A stretch of 64,000 bases of DNA from Calothrix sp. NIES-4105 (GCF_002368415.1 NZ_AP018290.1:6089614-6153613); one strand, 5' to 3'. Shown: positions 1 to 9,951, counted from the stretch's first letter. Translations and numbers: made by a program. The notes: a model not told the origin generated them from the sequence alone.

Positions 1-1423
1 CATCCGGAGCATTTAAAAGTGAAGATTTAGTATATTTTACCCAAGTAATACTAGAAAGTACGCGCTCATAAAACAAAGTCAAATCAAGCTTTTGCTTCAA
101 AAATATTACGATAGTTTTATTAAGATAATATCTATCAAATTCAGTATAAACTAAATTCCAATCTAACAAACTTGTTAATATTTCTGATATATCCTTAACT
201 TCGCTTAAAGCTTTAATTTCTACCTCTGATAATCCAACTCCATCAAGCGTTGCTAACACTGCTAAAATATCTTGATGTTGTTGTGGTAATACAAACAATA
301 TTTGCTCTATCAATTCTTGACTGCTTGCAGGAGGTTGTAACTTTAATACCAACTCACTTAAAGTACACACATTTTTATTAATGCAATTTACCGCAAGCTG
401 CATCATGTACGGATGCCCTAAAAGCAAATCAGCTAGCGCTTCTACTGTTATTAGTTCTTCTGCACTAATTGCTCTTTGTAATTTTTGTGTGATAAAAGCC
501 ACACTATCACGCTTTGGAAGCCCTAGTAATTGTGTTGAAGAACCAGAAAACAGCTTTTGACTTGATGATGCTAGTATAAAACGGCTATTAGGAAGTATCG
601 ATTCTAGTTGCTTTATCTGTTCAGATGTTAACTTTACGTCATCTAAAAAGATTAAAAGCTTTTTATCATTAAGAAATTCACAAATTTGTGAGTGCGTTGG
701 CACCTGTGTAGAATTACTTTCAAAGAAAAGCTCAAATAGATATTGCAGTATATCAGCTAGTGACTGATAAGAGTTACCAAACCAAACTACCCCATCAGTA
801 AAAACTGAATTTTTGTGGACGAAGTATATTAAGTGCCGCAGTAATGCTGACTTGCCTACGCCGGGTAAACCATAAAACTCGATAGATTGGTTGATATCGA
901 GTGATGCAAGGGCGCCTTTAATTTGCGGTAATCGTCCGATTAAATTAGGTAAAGGACGGGGTAGTAAAATAAGGCATTGCGAATGCGATTTAAATGCTGG
1001 TTGTTTTGCTGGACTAACTATAATACCAGATGAAGATATCTGCCAGGTGTATTTACCTACAGTTAGCTGCCCAGTAGCTTGAGGATAAAGAGGTGCAAGT
1101 GGTGAGTGGTTGTACAAATCTAAACGAAGTGGGTTAAGTGGAATTTTTTGTTGCCAAACAGGAAGGTTTTGATCCCACTGTGCAGCATAAATTTTAGCAG
1201 TTTGAAGTGATTTAATACCTAGCTTGAGTATGCGTTTACCAATGCACCTGACTAGCGCTTGCTTTTCTGGAATTTGGGCGCCCAGACAAGCGACATACAA
1301 ACAACTGTCTTTTAATCCAACTTTTGCTTTAATTCCTTTAGGTTCAAGCAATTCATTTATCAAAGCTTCAATAGCGTTGACATCTCCTTGCTTTGCAAGT
1401 TCTTCTGTGTGCTGCTGAGTCAT
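1..1423 (-). CDS. NB-ARC/STAND-type ATPase, C-terminus cut by window edge
   Basis: The gene reads on the minus strand from an ATG at 1423 and is open to base 1, so the C-terminal part is missing (474 codons visible). The first ~100 residues form a small alpha/beta domain, starting MTQQHTEELAKQGD, that I recognise as a frequent N-terminal module of cyanobacterial proteins. A P-loop NTPase follows: Walker A GLPGVGKS at about residues 185-192, Walker B KKLLIFLDDV at about 254-263, and a degenerate GxP motif (GHPYMMQLA) typical of NB-ARC/AP-ATPases. From family knowledge, such STAND ATPases are signal-sensing switches whose C-terminus (TPR, WD40 or other repeats) senses and whose N-terminus signals. 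The sensor lies outside the window. No neighbour shows its role. Confidence 0.8.
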   Translation of the reverse strand, partial: MTQQHTEELAKQGDVNAIEALINELLEPKGIKAKVGLKDSCLYVACLGAQIPEKQALVRCIGKRILKLGIKSLQTAKIYAAQWDQNLPVWQQKIPLNPLRLDLYNHSPLAPLYPQATGQLTVGKYTWQISSSGIIVSPAKQPAFKSHSQCLILLPRPLPNLIGRLPQIKGALASLDINQSIEFYGLPGVGKSALLRHLIYFVHKNSVFTDGVVWFGNSYQSLADILQYLFELFFESNSTQVPTHSQICEFLNDKKLLIFLDDVKLTSEQIKQLESILPNSRFILASSSQKLFSGSSTQLLGLPKRDSVAFITQKLQRAISAEELITVEALADLLLGHPYMMQLAVNCINKNVCTLSELVLKLQPPASSQELIEQILFVLPQQHQDILAVLATLDGVGLSEVEIKALSEVKDISEILTSLLDWNLVYTEFDRYYLNKTIVIFLKQKLDLTLFYERVLSSITWVKYTKSSLLNAPD

Positions 1424-1906
1424 TGGGTTCACACGCAAAAATATTGAAGAAATTTGTTTTCAGACACCCTGGTAATATCGCTGCTGCTTTGGTTTCATAT
1501 TTTATAACAGCCATACAAAAACTGCTTTGTGTGAAGGGACACTTCATATGGCGCCTACTAAATTTGCTTAATATACAAAAATATGCCACAAGGTATTTCA
1601 GCAAAAATCTTCTATTCATTTCATAAGTATTCATACTTGATAAATTCATACATTTAAAGAGAGACGTTACAGGAATATTACTTAAGATATATTTTATGTA
1701 ATCTCTAATGGTAGGTTATGGAAATATTTCGATGAAAAATAAGTAAGTAATTTATGCTACTCTGTATGGGTTGTGAGCATCAATTTATTCCTGCCGTTGG
1801 TAGCTAAAGTCATAAATTTGGTTTAGCGACACCCTAAAATTGAGAGTTAGTAGCAGTTGTACAATAAATTGATTGCTGAATTTAGTTTGTGAAAATATAG
1901 GGATGA
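1424..1906. other. Intergenic region, no gene supported
   Basis: AT-rich gap between the divergent NB-ARC gene and lpdA. Short open frames on both strands have no recognisable sequence and overlap each other. One GGCGCC palindrome lies near 1546. It must hold both promoters, but I cannot place one with confidence. Confidence 0.5.
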
Positions 1907-3352
1907 ATGCACGGGGTAATTAACGTGAGTGACGGATTTGATTACGATTTAGTGATTATCGGCGCCGGAGTAGGTGGACATGGTGCAGCACTCCACGCCG
2001 TTAGTTGTGGCTTGAAAACAGCCATTATCGAAGCTGCTGATATGGGGGGAACCTGCGTTAACCGTGGCTGTATCCCGTCAAAAGCACTGTTGGCTGCATC
2101 AGGAAAAGTGCGTGAGTTGCGTAATGCCCACCACCTAAAATCTTTGGGCATCCAAATTAGCAACGTTCAGTTCTCAAGAGAGGAAATTGCCAACCATGCC
2201 AATAACCTTGTCGCTAAAATCCAGGGAGACTTGACTAATAGTTTAAAACGACTTGGAGTTGATATTATTCGAGGTTGGGGTAAACTCGCAGGCACTCAAA
2301 AAGTTAGCGTTAGTACAGATTCCGGAGAAAAAACCTTCACCGCTAAAGATATTATTCTTTCTCCTGGCTCAATTCCCTTCGTTCCTCCCGGCATTGAAGT
2401 TGATGGGAAAACAGTATTTACGAGTGACCAAGGTGTCAAGCTAGAACAACTTCCTGATTGGGTAGCAATTATTGGCAGTGGTTACATTGGGTTAGAATTT
2501 TCTGATGTATATTCGGCGCTCGGTTGCGAAATTACAATGATAGAAGCGCTTGACCAGTTAATGCCAGGATTTGATAGAGATATTGCCAAGCTTGCCGAAC
2601 GAGTTTTAATTACTCCTCGTGATATTGAAACTCATGTTGGAATATATGCCAAGCGGGTCATTCCTGGTTCACCTGTAGTAATTGAATTAGCCAACTTCAA
2701 AACCAAAGAAGATATTGATGTAATAGAAGTTGATGCTTGTTTGGTTGCTACAGGTCGAATTCCTGCAACTCAAAATCTCGGCTTAGAATCAGTAGGCGCC
2801 GAGCTTGACCGTCGTAACTATATCCCAGTTAACGATAGTATGGCTGTCCTAAGTAGTGGTGAAGTTGTACCGCATTTGTGGGCAATTGGAGACGCTACTG
2901 GCAAGATGATGCTAGCACATGCCGCTTCAGCCCAAGGTATTATCGCAGTCGAAAACATTTGCGGTAGAACTAAAAAAGTTGATTATGACAGCATTCCAGC
3001 AGCAGCATTTACCCACCCAGAGATTAGCTATGTAGGTAAAACTGAAACCGCAGCGCGCGATATGGGTAAAGAATTAGGCTTTGAAGTTGGAGTTGCCAAA
3101 AGTTACTACAAAGGCAATTCTAAAGCCTTAGCAGAAGGTGAAGCCGACGGCATGGCAAAAGTAATATATCGTAAAGACACTGGCGAAGTTTTAGGCGTAC
3201 ATATATTTGGTTTGCACGCATCAGACTTAATTCATGAAGCCTCAGCAGCCATTGCTAACCGTCAAACTGTTCACACCCTCGCCCACCTAGTACACGCGCA
3301 CCCAACACTCTCCGAAGTGTTAGACGAAGCTTATAAACGCGCGGTCGCTTAA
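1907..3352 (+). CDS. lpdA: Dihydrolipoyl dehydrogenase (E3)
   Basis: FAD-dependent pyridine-nucleotide disulfide oxidoreductase, the E3 component of the pyruvate dehydrogenase complex (and of glycine cleavage), which reoxidises dihydrolipoamide with NAD+. Visible: the N-terminal FAD motif [13 protein letters not shown], the redox-active disulfide [15 protein letters not shown], the NAD motif [13 protein letters not shown], the second FAD motif LWAIGDATG, and the C-terminal dimer-interface catalytic region HAHPTLSE. Length 481 is normal. The ATG at 1907 gives an N-terminal extension; cyanobacterial homologues begin close to the GTG at 1925 (VSDGFDYDL), which is preceded by a GGGG stretch at good spacing, so 1925 may be the true start. 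trpC follows after a repeat-filled gap, an order I recall from other cyanobacteria. Confidence 0.95.
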   Translation: MHGVINVSDGFDYDLVIIGAGVGGHGAALHAVSCGLKTAIIEAADMGGTCVNRGCIPSKALLAASGKVRELRNAHHLKSLGIQISNVQFSREEIANHANNLVAKIQGDLTNSLKRLGVDIIRGWGKLAGTQKVSVSTDSGEKTFTAKDIILSPGSIPFVPPGIEVDGKTVFTSDQGVKLEQLPDWVAIIGSGYIGLEFSDVYSALGCEITMIEALDQLMPGFDRDIAKLAERVLITPRDIETHVGIYAKRVIPGSPVVIELANFKTKEDIDVIEVDACLVATGRIPATQNLGLESVGAELDRRNYIPVNDSMAVLSSGEVVPHLWAIGDATGKMMLAHAASAQGIIAVENICGRTKKVDYDSIPAAAFTHPEISYVGKTETAARDMGKELGFEVGVAKSYYKGNSKALAEGEADGMAKVIYRKDTGEVLGVHIFGLHASDLIHEASAAIANRQTVHTLAHLVHAHPTLSEVLDEAYKRAVA

Positions 3353-3353
3353 A

Positions 3354-3568
3354 GAGTGCTGAGTGGAAAGTGCGCTCGTGCTGAGTAAAGGTGTGGAGTA
3401 TTGAGTATTGAGTATTGAGTATTGAGTTAGGAATTAAAAGTTAGAAAAATTCAGCACTCATAACTCAGCACTTAGCACTCATAACTCAGCACTCAGCACT
3501 CATAACTCAGCACTCAGCACTCATAACTCAGCACTCATAACTCAGCACTCAGCACTCAGCACTCATCA
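3354..3568. repeat. STRR heptamer array with inverted halves
   Basis: The lpdA-trpC gap is almost wholly short tandem repeats. The left half carries GAGTGCT/GAGTATT heptamers (3354-3426) and the right half the complementary ACTCAGC/ACTCATA type (from about 3452). The halves could pair as a long imperfect hairpin ending just before the trpC ATG. Heptameric STRR arrays are typical of heterocystous cyanobacteria. Confidence 0.85.
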
Positions 3569-3577
3569 CTTTTTCTT

Positions 3578-4483
3578 ATGCAAATCCGTCGTATCAACCC
3601 TAATCCAACCATCAATGTATCTATCGTGCAGTATCAAACAGCTTTACCAGATACTAAACCAAACAATATTTTGGAGGAAATAGTTTGGCACAAGGAAGCT
3701 GAGGTTGAAATGCTTCGGGAAAAAGTGCCGTTGCGTGAGTTGCAAAAACAAGCTATGACCGCACCCCCAACACGTGATTTTTTGGCGGCACTCCGCAATG
3801 GAAAGACAAAACCAGCATTAATTGCTGAAATTAAAAAAGCTTCTCCAAGCAAAGGAGTTATACGAGAAGATTTTGACCCAGTAGAAATAGCTCAAAAGTA
3901 TACTAGTGCTGGCGCCTCTTGTCTATCAGTACTTACTGACCAAAAGTTTTTTCAAGGCAGCTTTGATAACTTAGCAATTGTTCGCACTGCCGTAGAATTA
4001 CCGTTGCTATGCAAGGAATTTATAATTTATCCTTATCAAATGTACTTGGCGCGAGTTAAAGGCGCCGATGCAGTTCTATTAATCGCTGCAATTTTAAGCG
4101 ACCAAGATTTACAATACTTTGTAAAGATTGCCGCAGCCCTTAAAATGACTGCTCTAATTGAAGTTCATACTTTAGAAGAACTTGACCGTGTACTCGCATT
4201 AGATGGAGTTTCTTTAATTGGAATCAATAATCGTAATTTAGAAGATTTTTCCGTAGATTTGCAAACCACATGCCAATTACTTTCCCAAAGAAGTCAACAG
4301 TTGAAGGAACGCAATATATTGGTAGTTAGCGAATCTGGACTTCACACACCTAATGACTTACATGTCGTGACTTCATCTGGCGTATCTGCGGTTCTTATCG
4401 GTGAATCTTTAGTCAAACATCCTCAACCTGAAATAGCTATTCAAAGTCTCTTTGCTGAATCTTCATTACTAACAGAACAATGA
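3578..4483 (+). CDS. trpC: Indole-3-glycerol-phosphate synthase
   Basis: TIM-barrel enzyme of tryptophan synthesis that closes CdRP to indole-3-glycerol phosphate. Motifs in order: catalytic Lys region [13 protein letters not shown] at about residues 87-99, [52 protein letters not shown], and the phosphate-binding AVLIGESL near the C-terminus. Length 301 matches cyanobacterial TrpC, which carries about 40 extra N-terminal residues compared with enterobacterial domains. It stands alone, not in a trp operon, as is usual in cyanobacteria. The start follows the STRR array directly and no clear Shine-Dalgarno is visible. Confidence 0.95.
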   Translation: MQIRRINPNPTINVSIVQYQTALPDTKPNNILEEIVWHKEAEVEMLREKVPLRELQKQAMTAPPTRDFLAALRNGKTKPALIAEIKKASPSKGVIREDFDPVEIAQKYTSAGASCLSVLTDQKFFQGSFDNLAIVRTAVELPLLCKEFIIYPYQMYLARVKGADAVLLIAAILSDQDLQYFVKIAAALKMTALIEVHTLEELDRVLALDGVSLIGINNRNLEDFSVDLQTTCQLLSQRSQQLKERNILVVSESGLHTPNDLHVVTSSGVSAVLIGESLVKHPQPEIAIQSLFAESSLLTEQ

Positions 4484-4582
4484 CTTTAACCAAAAACTTG
4501 TTCTCTGTGTAACAATTCCAAATAGTAACCCACTCGCTCTGCTGACTTAATACCCTATATTTAATATCGCAAATCAAACTTC

Positions 4583-4831
4583 ATGGACCAAATTCCTCTG
4601 CCTTCACCTGTTCACTACGAACTGCTGTTGCAACTGCTAGAACGGCAAACAATGTCAGCAGTAAATCAAAACCCGGCACTGCGGCAGCAGGTTAACCAGC
4701 TTATCATCACTCTTCGCAAAGCAGCTGTCCAACAAAAGCACCTAGAAGAAATTTGCCAGTTTTCGGCGATGGAGGTAGACCATCGTTGGTCAATTAATCA
4801 CGTTAATACAGCAATCGCTGCTTCAGACTGA
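4583..4831 (+). CDS. Small cyanobacterial protein, probably DUF5340
   Basis: 82 residues, starting MDQIPLPSPVHYELLLQLLE. The sequence is mostly helical with a Gln-rich middle, has no signal peptide and no membrane segment. I recognise it as a small protein conserved in cyanobacteria, probably the DUF5340 family; its function is unknown. It lies 100 bases downstream of trpC on the same strand and could be co-transcribed. The family name is from memory and not checked. Confidence 0.6.
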   Translation: MDQIPLPSPVHYELLLQLLERQTMSAVNQNPALRQQVNQLIITLRKAAVQQKHLEEICQFSAMEVDHRWSINHVNTAIAASD

Positions 4832-4870
4832 TAAATCTGGCATATACAATAACTTAATTACTAATCGTAC

Positions 4871-4900
4871 TAAAAAAGCGGGTTGAATGACCAACCCGCT
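4871..4900 (-). terminator. Rho-independent terminator candidate
   Basis: A perfect 9-bp stem (AGCGGGTTG / CAACCCGCT at 4877-4885 and 4892-4900) with a six-base loop. Read on the minus strand it is followed by a run of six T, so it fits a terminator for the minus-strand DUF2949 gene about 200 bases upstream. On the plus strand it could also stop the DUF5340 transcript. Confidence 0.6.
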
Positions 4901-5110
4901 ACTTGCCTTTACTATACTAGCTATCATCACTTGCCACTGCTTGAGTTTGTTTAACATAAGCTTAATGCTCCTGAATGGCTGTAAATTCACTCATGAATAA
5001 TTATTAATACTCGCAGTATTTAGATATCCTAATATTTGACTGGTTTTATTACAGTATTAAGATTTGTTATGCATACGACAATAATTACCAATCTATATCT
5101 GGTATGGTTT

Positions 5111-5305
5111 TTATGCTGATGTTTCTAGCCAATCGTAAATTTGCCCTAGCTGGTCTAGAGTAATTAACCCGTATTGCCACAAAATCATTGGTAATGGTCC
5201 TGGGTCTTGTTGACTACGGCGAAGTGCAACAGCTATTGATGCTGAAGAAATTGCTAAGTCCTGTTGTAAAAAGTCAATCAGTCCTGGGTATGTCGATGGT
5301 GACAT
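5111..5305 (-). CDS. DUF2949 family protein
   Basis: A 64-residue protein starting MSPSTYPGLIDFLQQDLAIS and containing GPLPMILWQYGLITLDQL, the signature I associate with the cyanobacterial DUF2949 family (function unknown). I chose the ATG at 5305 rather than the upstream in-frame ATG at 5341 because GGAGGTGAG sits six bases before it, an unusually strong ribosome binding site. No signal peptide or membrane helix. Confidence 0.75.
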   Translation of the reverse strand: MSPSTYPGLIDFLQQDLAISSASIAVALRRSQQDPGPLPMILWQYGLITLDQLGQIYDWLETSA

Positions 5306-5894
5306 TTTTGTCTCACCTCCTTGGGTAGTATGTATTGTCATATATCAGCCTGTAAATATAAATTGCCTAGTTGCCAGTATTTAATCTGTCACTACACAAC
5401 CGTTTATCCATTTTTCTTTCTGGAGACAGCAAGACTTGACTTTATGAGCGCAAAAAGCCGTTCAGTAACAATTAATAAGTACCCTGACTTCAACGCTACT
5501 AAACTTTAACCAAAGTTATTAGTAATTCTTGTTGTATATATAAAGACGTGAGTAAATTTACCTGGTGCGGCAATTTAATCAGTAAATGGACGCAGTATCG
5601 AAGATTATGATTGCCTATATTCGTTCATAAATGTCTCTTAACTCTAGTGCCTAAAGGAATATCTTTTGATACTAAGTCTAGGATTTTTACCCCCAACTTT
5701 TGATGCTGGTCTTGAATTGACTAGCAGTATACCAAATCTTAGCTCTAAAATATACTTTTTTACAAGAATATTTTAGGAAATTGTAAGAAGTATTTAATAT
5801 TACTCGCTTACAGCAAGGATTTCAAGCTATATAGATTACAAAAAAACATCCGCATTTTCTCTAGATTAAAAGCAGCATTTTTAACAAAGTGTCT
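5306..5894. other. Intergenic region, no gene supported
   Basis: About 590 bases between DUF2949 and the DUF192 lipoprotein gene. A short plus-strand frame ends at 5509 but has a weak start and no recognisable product. No repeat family or hairpin stood out, and there is no GGCGCC site. Confidence 0.45.
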
Positions 5895-6452
5895 TTAGCG
5901 CGCGGGAGAAGAAGCACTCGGCTCGATAGAACGCCCAATAGAACGTATATCAACGCGGTCACCGACTTTGAGCTTGAGTTCACCTGCTCTACCCGCGCGC
6001 AGTTCGATAACTTGGTCAATTAATTTATTCGGCCCATAAGTAGGGCAAGATTCTGTTGTACAAGGAGGAGCAGACGCAGTAATATACTCAACTACGCCTT
6101 TATGCATGAAAACCATATCCAACTTCACTGGTACATTTTTCATCCAAAAGCTAACTGGTTGAGCTTCACGAAAATCAAACAGCATACCTCGATTATCAGG
6201 CAGTGCGGGTCGATACATTAACCCCATTTGTTGCTGCTCTGGGGTTTTAGCAACTTCCAACTCAATTTTGACACCACTAGGTAGAACAGCAACAGCGGTT
6301 ATGGGTAATTGCTGTCCCTTATTCGTATTCTGTGCTACTTCCATTTTATCCGAGGTTAGCGCCGTAATAGGAGTTTTAGCTGTTGTAGATGCAGAACAAC
6401 CCATCAGCCAAATACTTAAAATAAACGAAGACAAGTGTAACAAACGTGACAT
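5895..6452 (-). CDS. DUF192 family lipoprotein
   Basis: 185 residues. The N-terminus is a lipoprotein signal peptide with lipobox LMGC at about residues 16-19, so the protein is probably membrane-anchored and faces the periplasm. The rest is a DUF192 domain: EVAKTPEQQQMGLMYR, LFDFREAQPVSFWMKN, LDMVFMHKGVVEYI, then a CTTESCPTYGP segment with two Cys and the C-terminal VIELRAGRAGELKLKVGD. DUF192 proteins are widespread but without established activity. The last ~20 residues are Ser/Pro/Arg rich. It lies downstream of the NblR-like gene on the same strand after a 154-base gap. Confidence 0.85.
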   Translation of the reverse strand: MSRLLHLSSFILSIWLMGCSASTTAKTPITALTSDKMEVAQNTNKGQQLPITAVAVLPSGVKIELEVAKTPEQQQMGLMYRPALPDNRGMLFDFREAQPVSFWMKNVPVKLDMVFMHKGVVEYITASAPPCTTESCPTYGPNKLIDQVIELRAGRAGELKLKVGDRVDIRSIGRSIEPSASSPAR

Positions 6453-6606
6453 GTTTATAAATTCTGAGATTTTAAATCTCGATTCTACATCTTTGTTCGC
6501 GTTTATTGTTAATCAACGTATAAATTTTTTATAAGAATTCATCGCATAAATCTTATCTAACAAATTACATAGGTACTATTACTTATTAATTATTTGAGAC
6601 TCACCT

Positions 6607-7293
6607 TTAAATATCTCTCAAAACATAACCAACACCACGTACAGTTTGAATTAAACGCTTTTGACCCTCATCCTCAATTTTGAGACGTAGATAGCGGATA
6701 TAAACTTCTATAACATTAGATTCACCCATAAAATCGTAACCCCAGACATTTTCGAGAATTTGCTCGCGCGTTAAAACCTCGCGCGGATGTTCCATCAAAT
6801 ACTTCAAAAGCTCAAATTCTTTCATCGTCAAGTCGATATTGCGTCCACCGTAAATCGCGCGACGGGTAGCAATGTCAAGCACCAAGTCACCAAAGCGTAA
6901 CTGCTCGGTAGTATCTATATCCGGTTTTAGATACAAACGAATCAAATTTAAAAAATCTTCAGAGCGATAAGGTTTTAAAAAGTAATCATCAGCTCCTGCT
7001 TCAAGACATGCAACACGGTCATCAACGGTATCGCGTGCCATTAATATCAACATCGGTGAGCGCGTTCCAGAACCACGGATACTTTTACACAGCGAAAGTC
7101 CAGATTCACCAGAAAGCATTCGATCAACAACAATTAAAGCTGGTTCACGTTCACGACTATATCGCAATCCGCATCCAGCATCGTGCGCGATCACAGGTTC
7201 GTAACCTGCTTCTTTCAAATCAAAAGAAAGTTGGTTAGCCAAACTTTCATCGCTTTCAATCACTAAAACACAAGGATTGTGAGTAAGCGTCAT
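6607..7293 (-). CDS. nblR: OmpR/PhoB-type response regulator, NblR-like
   Basis: 228 residues with an N-terminal receiver (about 8-122) and a C-terminal winged-helix DNA-binding domain (about 130-227). The receiver shows VIESDESL (acidic pocket), the Asp in VVDRMLSGESG (phosphoacceptor), a Ser/Ala in place of the usual Thr (LILMARD) and the conserved Lys in YFLKPYR. The output domain shows LTMKEFELLKYLMEHP and TVRGVGYVL. The N-terminus MTLTHNPCVLVIESDE and overall pattern match what I recall of cyanobacterial NblR, the regulator of phycobilisome degradation under nutrient stress. The symbol is by memory of family resemblance, so another OmpR-class paralogue is possible. No histidine kinase is adjacent. 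Confidence 0.7.
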   Translation of the reverse strand: MTLTHNPCVLVIESDESLANQLSFDLKEAGYEPVIAHDAGCGLRYSREREPALIVVDRMLSGESGLSLCKSIRGSGTRSPMLILMARDTVDDRVACLEAGADDYFLKPYRSEDFLNLIRLYLKPDIDTTEQLRFGDLVLDIATRRAIYGGRNIDLTMKEFELLKYLMEHPREVLTREQILENVWGYDFMGESNVIEVYIRYLRLKIEDEGQKRLIQTVRGVGYVLRDI

Positions 7294-7316
7294 ATTTAAT
7301 AAGCGTAATAGAGTAG

Positions 7317-7636
7317 TAGGGGCGGGTTTACCTATATCCTGGTAGATAACGGGAAGTTCTGGTGAACCCGCCCGTACAAGTAGGGGCGGGTTTACCTATA
7401 TCCTGGTAGATAACGGGAAGTTCTGGTGAACCCGCCCGTACAAGTAGGGGCGGGTTTACCTATATCTTGGTAGATAACGGGAAGTTCTGGTGAACCCGCC
7501 CGTACAAGTAGGGGCGGGTTTACCTATATCTTGGTAGATAACGGGAAGTTCTGGTGAACCCGCCCGTACAAGTAGGGGCGGGTTTACCTATATCCTGGTA
7601 GATAACGGGAAGTTCTGGTGAACCCGCCCGTACAGG
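7317..7636. repeat. Five tandem 64-bp hairpin repeats
   Basis: Five head-to-tail copies begin at 7317, 7381, 7445, 7509 and 7573. Each unit starts TAGGGGCGGGTTTACC and ends GGTGAACCCGCCCGTAC, so each is an imperfect inverted repeat able to fold alone. Copies 3 and 4 share a C-to-T change in the middle. The units abut with no variable spacer. A further palindrome, GTAGAGACGTGATTCATCACGTCT, follows at about 7652. Confidence 0.95.
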
Positions 7637-7871
7637 AGTTAGAAGTTGGATGTAGAGACGTGATTCATCACGTCTGTACGAATTCAACCAGGAAGGCACC
7701 AATCTACCAAATGTTGATAAATTTAACTAATGAATCAATTTTGTGACATGGCATTATACGTATGAGTACGTATAAGTATCAACGATTTTATTTATTGTTC
7801 CGTTAAATTTTATATAATATTATAATTTTTAATTAAGATTACAAAAAATTATTACGCATTAATTCCTATCT

Positions 7872-7891
7872 CCTGGGGTTTTAACCCCAGG
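7872..7891. repeat. Small palindrome downstream of nadK
   Basis: CCTGGGG and CCCCAGG arms around TTTTAA. It lies about 20 bases past the nadK stop codon on the minus strand. No T-run follows, so a terminator role is only possible. Confidence 0.5.
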
Positions 7892-7912
7892 TTACAGGCT
7901 ACACTAACAGCG

Positions 7913-8836
7913 TTAAGGTAACTCTACCGAAGTTGGTTTAGCAATGTGAGGTAATCCCCAACCTAGCTTTTCTCGTAAAATTCGGAAAAACTCGTGTCTT
8001 TGTAAGCGAATAAACTTGGCGCCATAACAAGAACGCTCAATAGTAACCTTGTCTTCAGGTAGAACATAAAAACCAGCATTTCCGTCAACAACCATAACTA
8101 AACGCGGTGTATTTACAGGGTAAATATTCACCAGGTCAGTATTTGGGAAAACTAATGCTCTCGATGCTAACGAGTGTGGACAAATAGGTACTAATTGCAG
8201 TACAGGTACACCCGGTATAATAACTGGACCACCAGCACTTAAAGAATATGCTGTAGAACCTGTAGGAGTAGAGACAATTATCCCATCAGCAGCAATGTCT
8301 ACCGGAGCATGGCGCCCGACAACAACCTCAAAATGACACATCGAAGTCAGTGGTTCCCGATGTAATACCATTTCATTCAGACAAAGCGCTTCCCAAACAA
8401 CATTTTGTTTACGGAAGACCTTGACTGCGAGCATTGTTCGTTCTTCAATTTCATAATCACCCGCAAGCACGCTATCTATAGCTTGAGGCAATTTATTTAA
8501 ATAGGTTTCTGTTAAAAACCCCATATGACCAGTATTGACTGCTAACACCGGAATACCACAAGGGGCAACCTGACGCGACGCAGCCAAAACAGTTCCATCT
8601 CCTCCCAAAACAACCACAAACTGCATGGACGAGTCAAAACCAGGGGGTGTAAGACCTTCAATTGGGGTATGACAAACAGGACTATTGGGAGTAGAATAGC
8701 CCAACATACCACCGACACCAGTCGCGAGAGTCACCTCCCAACCAGCAGCGGTCAGTTTGTCTTGAACCTCGATAGCAGTACGTTCGGCTATCGGCTTAAC
8801 GTCATTGTAAATAATGCCTGCTTTCGGCACACTCAA
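7913..8836 (-). CDS. nadK: NAD kinase
   Basis: 307 residues. ATP-NAD kinase that makes NADP+ from NAD+. Visible: [16 protein letters not shown] with the GGDGT motif at about residue 77, the NE/D-type conserved block with [34 protein letters not shown] and DGNAGF. Length fits cyanobacterial NadK proteins; cyanobacteria commonly carry two paralogues and I cannot say which this is. The start [15 protein letters not shown] is the usual N-terminus. It lies in a run of minus-strand genes but has long gaps on both sides, so it is probably its own transcription unit. Confidence 0.92.
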   Translation of the reverse strand: MSVPKAGIIYNDVKPIAERTAIEVQDKLTAAGWEVTLATGVGGMLGYSTPNSPVCHTPIEGLTPPGFDSSMQFVVVLGGDGTVLAASRQVAPCGIPVLAVNTGHMGFLTETYLNKLPQAIDSVLAGDYEIEERTMLAVKVFRKQNVVWEALCLNEMVLHREPLTSMCHFEVVVGRHAPVDIAADGIIVSTPTGSTAYSLSAGGPVIIPGVPVLQLVPICPHSLASRALVFPNTDLVNIYPVNTPRLVMVVDGNAGFYVLPEDKVTIERSCYGAKFIRLQRHEFFRILREKLGWGLPHIAKPTSVELP

Positions 8837-8958
8837 ATATCCAAACTTTTCACCAGATGCTTTATTTTATGTTAATCGTTGCACATTTTTGAGCAAATAG
8901 TCATCCGTCAACCATCCAAAATTGCTTGTTTGAACTCCTGACTACTTTGAACTCCTGA

Positions 8959-9951
8959 CTACTGAGTGTTGGCTTTTTTAAATGGTGTTCGTTTTGACTG
9001 CTTCTTATTTTTAGATTTATTTTTTTCGTAATCAAGTTCTTTAAGCTTTTTCATAATTCGATTAAAGTACTCTTGGAAATAGCTTTCGAGCGTCGTTGTC
9101 TCGCTGACATCAAATCCAAAGACTTTATAGACTTCATCCATTGAAGCATCAAGAGGTTTACCACTAGCTAATACTTCTGTAAATGCCAAGCGGTCGGACA
9201 CATTCCATCCCCACTGGAAAAAGCGTAAGCTTTTACGTACTATACGCAAAAGATTTATTGGCATTCGGGTAACGCGCGCGGTTTTACCAGAAAGACGTTC
9301 ACACACACTAATTATTTCAGCCGCACTCCACGCACGGGTACCAACTACAGGAAACGTAGCATTTTCAGCTTCTTTAACCTTAATAGCTCTTACAGCGAAT
9401 TTAGCAATATCTTGCGTGTCCATATAAGCAACAGGTGATGAATCTCCTGTCACCCAAACGGGTTGACCCTCCAAAATAGGTATTCCATACTGACCAATTA
9501 AACCTTGCATAAAGCCAGCAAGTTGTAATACCGTGTAGTTCAACCCTGACTCCGCCAAATATAACTCCGTACACCGCTTTATTTCCATTAGCGGCACATC
9601 CGGGTACTTATCGGCATTTAAAATCGAAAACGTAACAAAACGTTCCACACCAGCAGCTTTTGCTGCTTGAATTAATCCAACTTTGCTATCCCAGTCTATC
9701 TGCTTGATGCTTAACGAATCGGTTGGTCGAGCAGTTGCAGCATCAATAACAGCGGTTACACCTTCTAAGGCACGTTGTACAGTGTCAGGGTAACATAAAT
9801 CTCCCCCCACTAATTCGGCGCCCCACTCTTTTAGAAATGCTGCTCTTCTAGCACTTCTAACCAAACAGCGAACTTTATACCCCTCATCGATAGCACGACG
9901 AGCCACTTGTCTTCCCAAGGTGCCAGTGGCACCGACGATTAGTAATGTCAT
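8959..9951 (-). CDS. ycf39: Ycf39/HCF244-type atypical SDR, photosystem II assembly factor
   Basis: 330 residues of the NmrA-like atypical short-chain dehydrogenase family. The N-terminal Rossmann motif is LIVGATGTLGRQVAR, followed by GYKVRCLVRS, a hallmark of plant/cyanobacterial Ycf39. The conserved segments VERFVTFSILNA and YLAESGLNYTVLQL are present. The C-terminus is Lys rich (about the last 20 residues). In cyanobacteria Ycf39 works with HliD in D1 insertion and chlorophyll recycling during photosystem II assembly. The downstream direction is free and petM lies upstream on the same strand, an arrangement seen in other cyanobacteria. Confidence 0.88.
   Translation of the reverse strand: MTLLIVGATGTLGRQVARRAIDEGYKVRCLVRSARRAAFLKEWGAELVGGDLCYPDTVQRALEGVTAVIDAATARPTDSLSIKQIDWDSKVGLIQAAKAAGVERFVTFSILNADKYPDVPLMEIKRCTELYLAESGLNYTVLQLAGFMQGLIGQYGIPILEGQPVWVTGDSSPVAYMDTQDIAKFAVRAIKVKEAENATFPVVGTRAWSAAEIISVCERLSGKTARVTRMPINLLRIVRKSLRFFQWGWNVSDRLAFTEVLASGKPLDASMDEVYKVFGFDVSETTTLESYFQEYFNRIMKKLKELDYEKNKSKNKKQSKRTPFKKANTQ

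Noticed and set aside
891-1082. 63-codon plus-strand frame
   Set aside because: It is antisense to the NB-ARC gene, whose motifs are clear on the minus strand.
3354-3568. CRISPR-like direct repeats
   Set aside because: The repeats are overlapping heptamers of STRR type, too short and without spacers.
5321-5509. 62-codon plus-strand frame near DUF2949
   Set aside because: Starts inside the DUF2949 leader without a ribosome binding site and has no recognisable product.
7317-7636. CRISPR array
   Set aside because: The five 64-bp units are contiguous copies without variable spacers, and no cas gene is in the window.
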